This document shows positions 32,775 through 40,444 of a stretch of 40,982 bases of DNA, piece by piece. Within the stretch, counting starts at the first letter, position 1. Each line of letters opens with the position of its first letter. The position numbers were made by a program, and so were the translations under genes. The DNA comes from Verrucomicrobiota bacterium (GTDB taxonomy: Bacteria; Verrucomicrobiota; Verrucomicrobiia; Limisphaerales; CAIMTB01): the NCBI GenBank assembly GCA_963205105.1, contig CAUJJW010000244.1, positions 1-40,982 of the forward strand, written 5' to 3'. The notes beneath the pieces are model-generated. The model did no database searches. It saw only the letters and a list, made by a program, of their open reading frames with translations, and was not told the origin of the DNA.

Positions 32775-33743
32775 TCAGGGCGTGGGGGTGATGAGGTCGA
32801 CGGGAGTCTCGCGGTCGGCGGGAGCGGCCCGGGTGGCAAGCAATTGGAGGGCGTATTCGATGCCGAAGACGGCGATCTGATCGGCGTGCTGGTCGGCGGT
32901 GGCGAGCATGCGGCCCTCCTGAATCATGGAATGGGCAGCGGAGATGTTGTCGAAGCCGACGACCAGGACCTGACCGGCCTTGCCGGCGGCGCGGAGGGCG
33001 GCGACGGCGCCGAGGGCCATGCTGTCATTGGCACAGGCGAAGGCTTTGATCTCGGGGTGCTCGGAGAGAACCGCGGCAGCGACCTGGTTGGCTTTGTCGG
33101 TTTCCCAGTAACCGGATTGGGAACTGACGATGCGCAGCTTGGCGGCGTCGAAGGCATCGACGAAACCTTGTCGGCGTTGCTGGCCGTTGAAGGCGTTGGG
33201 GGCGCCTTCGATGACGGCGACGGGGTCGCCTGGCTGGAGCTTGCTCGCGAGGAAATCGCCGACCTTGCGAGCGCCGATGCGGTTGTTGGGGCCGACGAAG
33301 GGGATTTGGGTCTTTTTCTCGGCGAGGACGGCGGCGTCGAGTTTGTTGTCGATGTTGACGACGACGATGCCGGCGTCCTGGGCCTTCTTGCAGGATGCGA
33401 CGAGGGCTTTGGAATCGGCGGGGGCGAGGACGATGGCGTCGACGCGTTGGGCGATCATTTGTTCGACCATGTCGATCTGGCGGGTGACATCGAGTTCGTC
33501 CTTGATGCCATTGGCGAGGAGATCGTAGGGGGAGGCGTTGGTTTTTTGGTGGGCTTTGGCGCCGTTTTCCATGGTGAGGAAGAACTCATTGGCGAGGGAC
33601 TTCATGACCAGGGCGATCCTGGGCCGGGTGGGGGAGTTGGGTGGGGAGGGAGGGGTGGTGGCTTCGGGTTGGCTGGGTCCGCAGGCGGTGAAGAACGACA
33701 ACGCGAGGCAGGTGAGGAGGGCCAGGCTGGGATATCGATTCAT
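32775..33743 (-). CDS. rbsB: Ribose-type periplasmic sugar-binding lipoprotein
   Basis: 322 residues; ATG at 33743 overlaps the ribokinase stop (ATGA). Signal with lipobox-like LSFFTACG near residue 21, so probably lipid-anchored. The binding domain follows the LacI/RbsB fold: IALVMKSLANEFFLTMENGAK, QIDMVEQMIAQRVDAIVLAP, VVVNIDNKLD, and QQRRQGFVDAF, then ANDSMALGAVAAL and VVGFDN. These features place it with CUT2 binding proteins. A 42-base gap precedes the ATPase gene on the same strand. Confidence 0.92.
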   Translation of the reverse strand: MNRYPSLALLTCLALSFFTACGPSQPEATTPPSPPNSPTRPRIALVMKSLANEFFLTMENGAKAHQKTNASPYDLLANGIKDELDVTRQIDMVEQMIAQRVDAIVLAPADSKALVASCKKAQDAGIVVVNIDNKLDAAVLAEKKTQIPFVGPNNRIGARKVGDFLASKLQPGDPVAVIEGAPNAFNGQQRRQGFVDAFDAAKLRIVSSQSGYWETDKANQVAAAVLSEHPEIKAFACANDSMALGAVAALRAAGKAGQVLVVGFDNISAAHSMIQEGRMLATADQHADQIAVFGIEYALQLLATRAAPADRETPVDLITPTP

Positions 33744-34696
33744 GGCTGGTAGGGGTGTTGACGGAGCAGGGCGTTGACTTCGCGGCGGGTGGGCATGGCG
33801 GTCTGGGCTCCGCGCCGGGTGGTGGCGAGAGCGCCGGCGGCGTTGGCGAAATGGACGGCTTCGCCGAGGGTGCCATGACCTTTGCAGAAATGGAGGGTGA
33901 GTGCGGCACTGAAGGCGTCACCGGCGGCGGTGGTGTCGATGGCCTTCACGGGGAAGGGTGGGAAGAACGCGGGTTTGACGAGGGCGTGGAGGAGGGCGCC
34001 GCGTTGGCCGCGTTTGAGGACGGCGATGGCGGCGACGGAATCCTTCAGGAGCGAATCGAGGCAAGCGACGGCGGCTTTGTCGTGGGTGCAAGGTCTGCGG
34101 CCGAGGGCGGCGGCTTCGGTTTCGTTGGGGGTGATGATGTCGATGTTGAGATACCGCCAATCGCGGGGGAGGCCGCGGGGAGGGACTGGGGCGGGATCGA
34201 GAACGGTGAAGACCTCGTGTTTTTGTGCGATGAGAATGGCCTCGCGGGCGGTATCGAGGGGGATCTCGAGCTGGACGAGAAGGGCGTCGGCGGAAGCGAT
34301 GACGGATTCGACGTCGCGGATGTGCTCGGGTCGGAGGCAGGCGTTGGCGCCGGGGACGACGGTGATGGCGTTCTGGCCGGATTTTTCGACGCTGATGAGG
34401 GCGACGCCGCTGGAGGTGTTGGGGACGGTTTGGACGTGGCGGGTATCGACGCCTTCGTGGTCGAGACCGCTGATGAGCTGGGTACCGAAGACGTCATCGC
34501 CGACGCGCCCGATCAAGATGGCGCGACCGCCGAGGCGGGCGATGGCGACGGCCTGGTTCGCTCCTTTGCCGCCGGGGCAGGTGGTGAACGAGGAGCCGGT
34601 GAGCGTTTGGCCTGGTTGGGGGAGTTTGGGCACCTGAGTGACGAGGTCCATGTTGATGGAACCAACGACCACGATGCGGGGTGGGGGGCGCTTCAT
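33740..34696 (-). CDS. rbsK: Ribokinase (PfkB family)
   Basis: 318 residues from ATG at 34696; the long open frame upstream is antisense to the divergent genes. PfkB signatures: VVVGSINMDLVTQVPKLPQPG, CPGGKGANQAVAIARLGG (signature 1), VLDPAPVPPR, ITPNETEAAAL, and DTTAAGDAFSAALTL (signature 2, with catalytic Asp259 or 260 in the AAGD motif). It phosphorylates D-ribose to ribose 5-phosphate after import. First gene of the operon rbsK-rbsB-rbsA-rbsC-ADP-ribosylglycohydrolase. No lacI/rbsR-type regulator is found in the window. Confidence 0.94.
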   Translation of the reverse strand: MKRPPPRIVVVGSINMDLVTQVPKLPQPGQTLTGSSFTTCPGGKGANQAVAIARLGGRAILIGRVGDDVFGTQLISGLDHEGVDTRHVQTVPNTSSGVALISVEKSGQNAITVVPGANACLRPEHIRDVESVIASADALLVQLEIPLDTAREAILIAQKHEVFTVLDPAPVPPRGLPRDWRYLNIDIITPNETEAAALGRRPCTHDKAAVACLDSLLKDSVAAIAVLKRGQRGALLHALVKPAFFPPFPVKAIDTTAAGDAFSAALTLHFCKGHGTLGEAVHFANAAGALATTRRGAQTAMPTRREVNALLRQHPYQP

Positions 34697-34797
34697 GGGG
34701 CTAAAAGGAGCTGAGTGCCGATATGGTGCGAGGACGGGCCGAGGTGGCGAGCCTGGAGTGTGGGCGGGCAGCCGCATAATCCGGGAGGGGAGTTGAC

Positions 34798-35220
34798 TTG
34801 GGTGGATGGCGGGTTGTAGGAAGCAGCGTCGTCGACGTGCCGAATCTGCTTCGAGTTCTGGCGGTTGGAATGCTGGCCCTGTCCCTGGGTCTGCATTGGG
34901 GACTGCTTCAGACGATGGCGTGGACGGGGATGCTGGTGGAGCGGGTGCAAACGGGGTCGATATGGGAAGCCGTTGAGACGACGTTTGATGGCCAGCATCC
35001 GTGCCGGATGTGTCTCGCGGTGCGGGAAGCGAAGTCGGAGACGGACAGGAGCCAGGAACTTCCGCAATGGAAGCTGGTGAAACTGGATGTGTTCCCTGTG
35101 GAAGCGGGGATGGGTTGGTTGAGGGAAGATCCGCTGGGGTATGCGCTTCCGGGCGCGGTTGAGTTGGGGTGTGCGACACGGGACGAACCGCCTGAGAGTC
35201 CGCCGCCACGTTGGGTGTAG
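34798..35220 (+). CDS. Small single-span membrane protein with DGQHPCRMC motif
   Basis: Up to 140 residues from TTG at 34798, preceded by a good GGGAGGGGAG; a GTG at 34837 (127 residues) is the alternative, with TTGACT at 34793 then acting as a -35 box. One hydrophobic segment (LLRVLAVGMLALSLGLHWGLLQ) is followed by MAWTGMLVERVQ and TFDGQHPCRMCLAVREAK. Small proteins with this FDGxHPCxxC signature recur in Verrucomicrobiota, from memory; the C-x2-C next to His suggests metal or haem binding but no function is established. It is divergent from ribokinase and precedes the prepilin-like gene by 131 bases. Confidence 0.65.
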   Translation: MGGWRVVGSSVVDVPNLLRVLAVGMLALSLGLHWGLLQTMAWTGMLVERVQTGSIWEAVETTFDGQHPCRMCLAVREAKSETDRSQELPQWKLVKLDVFPVEAGMGWLREDPLGYALPGAVELGCATRDEPPESPPPRWV

Positions 35221-35351
35221 CTTCCTTGGAATGGCTGGTGACCCCGAAGGATTGTTGGTGGGGTCGACCGGCATGAAGTCGGGGTGGGACGCTGGATTTC
35301 ATCCCGAAAACGAAGCTGAGGGGGAGAGCCCCGACCCGACAGCGGTTTGAC

Positions 35352-36080
35352 GTGTTTGCGAAACTTCCACCGGTGGATGGCGCCAGGACGGCCTGGGCCG
35401 AGCGTGTGACGATTCGGTCGAGAGGCCGACAGTGCACGGGCTTCACCCTGATCGAATTGCTGGTGGTGATTGCCATCATTGCGATTTTGGCAGCGATGCT
35501 GCTGCCGGCTCTCTCCCAGGCGAAGGCACGGGCGCGGGCGGTCCAGTGTGGCTCGAACCTGCGGCAGATCGGGATCGGGTGTGCGCTGTACGCCGATGAC
35601 AACCGGGAAGCGTTTCCGCAGTCGTCGCATCAGGGGGCTTCGTGGATTGGCAAACTGGCGGCCTACGGGCTGACCAATGTCTATCGCTGTCCGGTGGACA
35701 AGCATCGGGTGCGGCTGACGAGCCACGCCATCAATGATTTTTTGACGCCTCATCCCTACGGAGCGAGCGACCTGGATTTTTCGCGATTGACCGCGATTCC
35801 GTCGCCGTCCGAGACGATCCACCTTGCCGAGGCGAGGGAGGACTTTGAGGGAGCCGATCATTTCCATTTTGCCGACCTGTCGAGCGGTGGTTATTCGACC
35901 AACGCCTTTGAAGGACAGGTGGCCGTGGGCCGGCACACGGACTCCGCCAACTATCTGTTCGCGGATTCCCATGTGGAACGACTTCGGTGGAAAGGCGTCA
36001 GACCCAAGCTTGGTCAGTCCGGGTCGCGATTGGTGCGACCGGACGGCCATGTGACAACACAACCAACGAGAAGGGACTGA
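35352..36080 (+). CDS. Prepilin-type N-terminal cleavage/methylation protein
   Basis: 242 residues, GTG at 35352. After a 29-residue leader comes the type IV prepilin signature [20 protein letters not shown], cleaved after Gly, with Glu5 present. It continues [20 protein letters not shown], the phrase found in the very numerous pseudopilin-like proteins of Verrucomicrobiota, Lentisphaerota and Planctomycetota. The end contains [17 protein letters not shown], an H-x9-DG-like motif of the same family. The middle has HFHFADLS. Role probably in a type II secretion or pilus-like surface assembly, or as a display protein. It is 15 bases upstream of the PEP-CTERM gene and may share its transcript. 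Confidence 0.88.
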   Translation: MFAKLPPVDGARTAWAERVTIRSRGRQCTGFTLIELLVVIAIIAILAAMLLPALSQAKARARAVQCGSNLRQIGIGCALYADDNREAFPQSSHQGASWIGKLAAYGLTNVYRCPVDKHRVRLTSHAINDFLTPHPYGASDLDFSRLTAIPSPSETIHLAEAREDFEGADHFHFADLSSGGYSTNAFEGQVAVGRHTDSANYLFADSHVERLRWKGVRPKLGQSGSRLVRPDGHVTTQPTRRD

Positions 36081-36095
36081 GCAGACCACAACGAC

Positions 36096-36800
36096 ATGAA
36101 ATCGAAACGAATGCTAAGGGCGGGCGTTTTCGCCCTGCTCTTCGCCGGGGCGGCTTGGAACGCCCAGGCACAACACGGCCACCTCAATGCGGGGGCGGTC
36201 GGTCAGGCGGCGGGCGACAAGCTGAACTTCGCCAACGGCGACCTCTTCGCCGCCAGTTCGGGGTATGTGAAGGAGTTGGCGTTGGCGACCAGCGGAACGT
36301 ACTCGGGCTATTACGAAGGTGGCATCACCTTGACGGCACTTCCCGGAACTATCGACAACGGCGGGCCCGCGGCAGGCGTGTCGGCGCTGGGAAGCTTCAT
36401 CATGGTGGGGATCACCTCGGTGCAAGGTCCTGCCGGAGGAAGCTTTGGACTGTGGGAAGAGGGGGCGACGTCGCCCACCTTTTCGTACTCGGTCGGGTAC
36501 GATGTGGCGTCTCCGAGCACGCTGATCGCGTTGAGCGATTCGTCGACGGGGGCGGGCACGGTGGGGGGTGATCCATTTGGCCACTTGCATGGCCGGCGGT
36601 TCACGGCCACGGAACCCGGGCTGTACACGGTCGAGTTCAAGCTGTTCGACACGTCGATCAACGGAGTGGGCGGTGGGCCGATCCACACGCCGTCCGACGA
36701 ACTCGCCATCCAGTTCAACGCGGTTCCCGAGCCTTCCATCGCCGCACTGCTGGCGATGGGCGGGCTGGGACTGTTGTGGGTGGCGCGTCGACGCGCCTGA
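36096..36800 (+). CDS. PEP-CTERM surface protein with conserved histidines
   Basis: 234 residues, ATG at 36096. Signal peptide ~1-25 (ending AQAQ), and a PEP-CTERM sorting tail at the end: VPEPS, then hydrophobic IAALLAMGGLGLLWV and RRRA, for exosortase-dependent export. The body is a beta-rich domain: HGHLNAGAV near residue 26, FANGDLFAASSGYV, GYYEGGITLTALPGTID, GGSFGLWEEG, FGHLHGRRFTA and GGPIHTPSDEL. The His-x-His, HLH and IH positions are kept in the paralogue at 36879-37748, suggesting a metal site. A resemblance to All3515-type Zur-regulated PEP-CTERM proteins is possible but unverified. A strong terminator follows. Confidence 0.85.
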   Translation: MKSKRMLRAGVFALLFAGAAWNAQAQHGHLNAGAVGQAAGDKLNFANGDLFAASSGYVKELALATSGTYSGYYEGGITLTALPGTIDNGGPAAGVSALGSFIMVGITSVQGPAGGSFGLWEEGATSPTFSYSVGYDVASPSTLIALSDSSTGAGTVGGDPFGHLHGRRFTATEPGLYTVEFKLFDTSINGVGGGPIHTPSDELAIQFNAVPEPSIAALLAMGGLGLLWVARRRA

Positions 36801-36822
36801 TGGGGTGAAAGATGTGGGGACG

Positions 36823-36854
36823 ACGGCGGGCGGGTGAAACCGCCCGCCGTTTTT
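36823..36854 (+). terminator. Rho-independent terminator
   Basis: Perfect 11-bp stem ACGGCGGGCGG / CCGCCCGCCGT with loop GTGAAA, followed by TTTT. It separates the PEP-CTERM gene from its paralogue, whose own Shine-Dalgarno (GGAGGA at 36865-36870) comes just after. Confidence 0.88.
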
Positions 36855-36878
36855 GGCGGGGTTTGGAGGAAAACTGAA

Positions 36879-37748
36879 ATGAAACACTGGAACTGGGATC
36901 GAAGTGCGATGAAGCGATGGAGCCTGGCATGGGTGCTCCTTGCCCTGACTTGGGGTGGGGCGTGTCACGGGGCGACCCACCAGCATTTGAATGCGGGGGC
37001 ACGGGGTTCCGAAGCCGGGGCCGCGCTCTATTTTGTGAATGGTGACCGTTTCGCGGCGTCGTCGGGCTATGTGGTGGCGCTGGAGAAGGCAGAAGCCGGG
37101 ACGCATGCCGGGTTGCATCGGGGATCGATCACCCTGACGTCTCTGGCGGGGACCTTGGATTTCGGTGGGCCGACCTTTGATCATCCGGCGTTTGGGGCGC
37201 ATGTGGAAGTGGTCGTGGAGGAGGTGGACGGTCCGGTGGGCGGACGTTTTGGGTTTTGGGAAAGTGGTGGGGAGGACGAGGGGACGGAACTGACGTTTGA
37301 CGTGGAATCGGGAACGCGGGGAGGCACCAACCGTTTTGCATTGAGCGAGACCGATGGGTCGGCGGGGGTGGATCCGTATGGGCATGTGCACGGGCGGGTG
37401 TTCACGGCGACCACGGCGGGACTGTACACGGTGGGATTGAGACTGGTGGACACCTCCATGAACGGGGTGGACGGGGGGCCGCTGCATCGGGACTCGGAAG
37501 TGTTCCGGCTACAATTCCAGGCGGGAGTGACGTTGGCGCGTCTGGAGATGGAGGGGGAGGAAGTGCGGGTGATTTTTGGGGCGATCCAAGGCTATTCGTA
37601 TCAAGTCGAACGGAGTTTCGGATTGGGAGCCGGGGCGGTGTGGGAGGCGGTGGGCGAGGTGGTGCGCGGGGAGGATCGGCTGAAGGAAGTGAGGTTGCCT
37701 CGGGGAGGGGCTGCGGTGTTCTTCCGACTGAAGCGGACCGCCACATAG
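36879..37748 (+). CDS. Secreted paralogue of the PEP-CTERM protein without the sorting tail
   Basis: 289 residues from ATG at 36879, nine bases after a GGAGGA ribosome-binding site; an open frame upstream through the terminator is not used. Signal segment ~10-32 (WSLAWVLLALTWGGACHG, with a possible lipobox). The domain aligns along its length with 36096-36800: HQHLNAGARG, FVNGDRFAASSGYV, GSITLTSLAGTLDFGG, GGRFGFWESGG, YGHVHGRVFTATTAGLYTV and GGPLHRDSEVF. In place of PEP-CTERM it has ~80 residues of a different beta module (VRVIFGAIQGYSYQVERS to FFRLKRTAT), the C-terminal domain common in Verrucomicrobiota exported proteins. It ends one base before the start of the spermidine-synthase-like gene. 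Confidence 0.8.
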   Translation: MKHWNWDRSAMKRWSLAWVLLALTWGGACHGATHQHLNAGARGSEAGAALYFVNGDRFAASSGYVVALEKAEAGTHAGLHRGSITLTSLAGTLDFGGPTFDHPAFGAHVEVVVEEVDGPVGGRFGFWESGGEDEGTELTFDVESGTRGGTNRFALSETDGSAGVDPYGHVHGRVFTATTAGLYTVGLRLVDTSMNGVDGGPLHRDSEVFRLQFQAGVTLARLEMEGEEVRVIFGAIQGYSYQVERSFGLGAGAVWEAVGEVVRGEDRLKEVRLPRGGAAVFFRLKRTAT

Positions 37749-37749
37749 C

Positions 37750-40314
37750 ATGAGCGGTGGAGCAGGCGAAAGGTGGGGCGGCAAGGCGGCCGGGATTTTG
37801 TTCCTGAGCGGTCTGGCGGCGTTGGCGCATCAAGTGTTGTGGACCCGGCGGTTGGTGGACCTGTTGGGGGCGAGCTCGGAAACGTTTTCGATTGTGGTGG
37901 GGGCGTTCTTTGTGGGTTTGGCGATGGGGGCGGCGTGGGCGGCGCTGAGACCGGCGGGAGCCGGCCGCGGGTGGCATCGGGTGGCGTTGGCGGAAGTGGT
38001 GGTGGGGCTGACGGCGTTGGTGCCGTTGCTGGGGGTGGAACTGCTGGCTGAAGCGGGTGTGGGCGGCTGGGGTGGGGGGTGGTGGAAATGGGTGATGGCG
38101 CTGGGGTTGATTGGGCCGCCGTCGTTCGCGATGGGATTGGTCTTTCCGGCGGTGAGCGGCGAAATGGCAGGAGAGGGGCGTGAGGGGCGGGTGAAGGCGT
38201 TGTACGCCTGGAACACGCTGGGGGGAGTGGCGGGGGTGGTTGGGGTGTTTTTTCTGGGACTGCCTGGACTGGGAATCCGGTGGGCCGGTTTGGGGGCATG
38301 TTTCCTCAATCTGATGGTGGCGGGATGGGCTTGGCGGCAGCGGGTGGGTGGGGCGGAAGAACGCGGGCGGCCGAAGGCGGAGGTCGAGGCGCGCGGGGCA
38401 TCGGGTGGAGAAGGGGCGCAAGCGCCGTCGGGGTTAGGTGGGGCGCGGGCACTGTTTTTGGCGTTTGGCTCGGGCTTTGCGGTGATCGGGAGCGAGGTGG
38501 TGTTGCAACTGCAATTCGCCCAGGTGGCGATCAACTCGCATTTCTCTTCGGCGGCGGTATTGGGATTTGTGCTGGCTGGGCTAGCGGTGGCGGCGTTCGC
38601 GTCGACGCAGCGGCTGGGTGGGCGGGGTGGTTTTTTGTGGGCGGGGCTGGCGTGCCTGGTGGAGCCGTGGGTGTTTGCGTGGATGCAGCCGGGGATGGCG
38701 ATTTTGCCGTATGAACTGCCGCCGGCGGCGTACTTCCTGCGGTTGACACTGCTGGGTGGGGCGACGGCGGTGGGCTTGATGGCGGCGGCCGGGTTGGCGT
38801 TTCCGTGGTTGCTGGGGGAAGTGCGGGGTACGCGGGCGGTGGCGGGTCTTTTGGCGGTGAATGGGCTGGGGGGATGGATGGGGGCGGAACTGATGCAGAG
38901 CCAGGTGCTGCCGGCGCTGGGGTTGTGGTGTTCGATGAATGTCCTGGCGATGCTGTATGGCGGGATGGCGGTGGTGGCCGGGGTGACGTGGGGGGGAGCG
39001 AGGCGTGTCGTGGACTCCGGATTCCGGGGGGCGGGACGCCCCCCTCTACGGCAGGCGGGACGCCCGCCGCTACGGACGCGTGTGACTTGGGTATTGGGGG
39101 TGGGGTTGGTGGTGGTGGCGGTGGGGTGGATTCCGCGGATGTCGCGATTGCCGCAGGTGGGGGCGAGTCCGGGGGAGAAGCGGGTGCGGGTGGCCGTGGG
39201 GCGGGAGGGGGTGGTGGCGACGGTGACGGGAGGCACGAACGACTGGCGGATGTTGATGAACAACACCTACACGCTGGGTGGTTCGAGGGCGTGGGCGAAT
39301 CAGGAGCGGCAAGCGTTGCTTCCCATCCTGCTGCATGGGGAGGCGAAGCGGGTGGGGTTGCTGGGGTTTGCCACAGGAAGCACCACGGCCGGAGCGCTGA
39401 GGGGACCGGGGGTGGACGGGGTTGATGCGTTTGAACTCAGCCCGTTGGTGGCGCGGATGGCGCAGGATTATTTTGGTCCCTGGAACCGTGGTGTGATGGC
39501 GAGCCCGCGGGTTCGGGTGGAAGTGGAGGACGCGCGAATGGGGATGGCGAGGGCCCGGGATGAGTATGACGTGGTGATGGGGGATTTGTTTCTGCCGTGG
39601 CGCACGGGGGAAGGTCGGATGTATTCGCGGGAGCACTTTCGTGCGGTGCGCCGGGCTCTGAAGGCGGACGGGTTGTTTTGTCAGTGGCTGCCGCTGTTCC
39701 AATTGACAGAGCGTCAGTTCGAGGTGATTGCGCGGACGTTTGCGCTCGAGTTCCCCAACAGCTTCCTGATTCGCGGGGATTTTTATGCGGAACTGCCGAT
39801 TGTGGGGATGGTGGGGACGGCGGATGGGCGGGGATTGGAGGGCTGGGATTGGGCGGAGGTGTCGCTGCAATGCGGGGAAGTGCGGCGGGCTGGCGTCGTG
39901 ACCGACCCCCTGCTCCGGCATGCGGAAGGGGTGGCGATGACGGTGTTGGGGCCGATCCCGGCGTATGGCGCGGGGCCGGTGAACACGTTGGGGGGGGGGT
40001 GGGTGGAGTGGGAAGCGGGCCGGAACATCGTGGGGTTGCGATCGCCGTGGTTCATCGGGGTGCCCTGGGCGGAATTTGCCCGCGACGTCCACCGCAATGG
40101 CGTGGGGCTGATGCCGGGGGCCTTGCGGTCGGCGCATGATGCAGGTCAGTTCTTTCTCACCCTGGAAGTGGCGGCGGTGGCAGAAAGTCGGGTGTTAGAG
40201 AACCTGCGGGCCCAGGTTCCGGAGCGCCTGCCGCTGGTGCTAAGGCGGGATGCGGGGGTGGTGTGGGAAGCCTGGCCGTCCCGGGTCAAAGTCGGGGAAG
40301 CGATGTCGCGGTAG
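37750..40314 (+). CDS. Membrane-bound spermidine/spermine-synthase-like protein
   Basis: 854 residues, ATG at 37750. The N-terminal ~460 residues have about twelve hydrophobic helices (first FLSGLAALAHQVLWTRRL, a phrase typical of fused membrane speE-like proteins). The C-terminal ~380 residues hold a Rossmann methyltransferase-like aminopropyltransferase domain: RVGLLGFATGSTTAG for the cofactor loop (classical GGGDG altered to GFATG), VDAFELSP, VEVEDARMGM, EYDVVMGDLFLP and FRAVRRALKADGLFCQWLP. The loop changes make true polyamine synthesis uncertain; fused proteins of this sort are largely uncharacterised. At residues ~424-442 (SGFRGAGRPPLRQAGRPPLR) the reading frame crosses a 58-bp hairpin repeat (39019-39076). 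It is the last gene of the plus-strand group; codons are extremely G-rich. Confidence 0.85.
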   Translation: MSGGAGERWGGKAAGILFLSGLAALAHQVLWTRRLVDLLGASSETFSIVVGAFFVGLAMGAAWAALRPAGAGRGWHRVALAEVVVGLTALVPLLGVELLAEAGVGGWGGGWWKWVMALGLIGPPSFAMGLVFPAVSGEMAGEGREGRVKALYAWNTLGGVAGVVGVFFLGLPGLGIRWAGLGACFLNLMVAGWAWRQRVGGAEERGRPKAEVEARGASGGEGAQAPSGLGGARALFLAFGSGFAVIGSEVVLQLQFAQVAINSHFSSAAVLGFVLAGLAVAAFASTQRLGGRGGFLWAGLACLVEPWVFAWMQPGMAILPYELPPAAYFLRLTLLGGATAVGLMAAAGLAFPWLLGEVRGTRAVAGLLAVNGLGGWMGAELMQSQVLPALGLWCSMNVLAMLYGGMAVVAGVTWGGARRVVDSGFRGAGRPPLRQAGRPPLRTRVTWVLGVGLVVVAVGWIPRMSRLPQVGASPGEKRVRVAVGREGVVATVTGGTNDWRMLMNNTYTLGGSRAWANQERQALLPILLHGEAKRVGLLGFATGSTTAGALRGPGVDGVDAFELSPLVARMAQDYFGPWNRGVMASPRVRVEVEDARMGMARARDEYDVVMGDLFLPWRTGEGRMYSREHFRAVRRALKADGLFCQWLPLFQLTERQFEVIARTFALEFPNSFLIRGDFYAELPIVGMVGTADGRGLEGWDWAEVSLQCGEVRRAGVVTDPLLRHAEGVAMTVLGPIPAYGAGPVNTLGGGWVEWEAGRNIVGLRSPWFIGVPWAEFARDVHRNGVGLMPGALRSAHDAGQFFLTLEVAAVAESRVLENLRAQVPERLPLVLRRDAGVVWEAWPSRVKVGEAMSR
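39019..39076 (+). repeat. 58-bp double-hairpin repeat, copy D, inside a coding region
   Basis: Nearly identical to copies A-C at 27.7-28.6 kb (GGGGGGCG-GGA-CGCCCCCC and GGCGGG-ACG-CCCGCC). Read in the gene's frame it encodes a basic, Pro/Gly/Arg-rich loop between two transmembrane segments and keeps the frame open. Confidence 0.82.
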
Positions 40315-40353
40315 AAGTTCTGCGGGTGGGAAGAAGGGAACGGTGGAACGGGA

Positions 40354-40391
40354 AAGGCGTGCCTGCGGGAAGAATCCTGCAAGCACGCCTT
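40354..40391. terminator. Hairpin between convergent genes, probable bidirectional terminator
   Basis: AAGGCGTGC pairs perfectly with GCACGCCTT, with an inner imperfect stem (TGCGGGA / ATCCTGCA). It lies 40 bases after the spermidine-synthase-like stop and 54 bases beyond the typA stop on the other strand. No strong T-run on either side. Confidence 0.5.
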
Positions 40392-40444
40392 GAAATCACG
40401 AGCCTCTGTCGAGGCGTCCGGGCCGGGTGGCCGCTACGGAACAA

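Noticed and set aside
29063..34714. Very long plus-strand frames opposite the ribose operon (for example 31785-33752)
   Set aside because: They are antisense shadows: low-complexity Gly/Asp/Glu/Ala content produced by the C-rich codons of the real minus-strand genes, which all have clear domains.
34908..38421. Long minus-strand frames opposite the prepilin, PEP-CTERM and spermidine-synthase-like genes
   Set aside because: Pro/Arg/Ser/His-rich shadows without domains; the plus-strand genes have signal peptides, motifs, ribosome-binding sites and a terminator in the right places.
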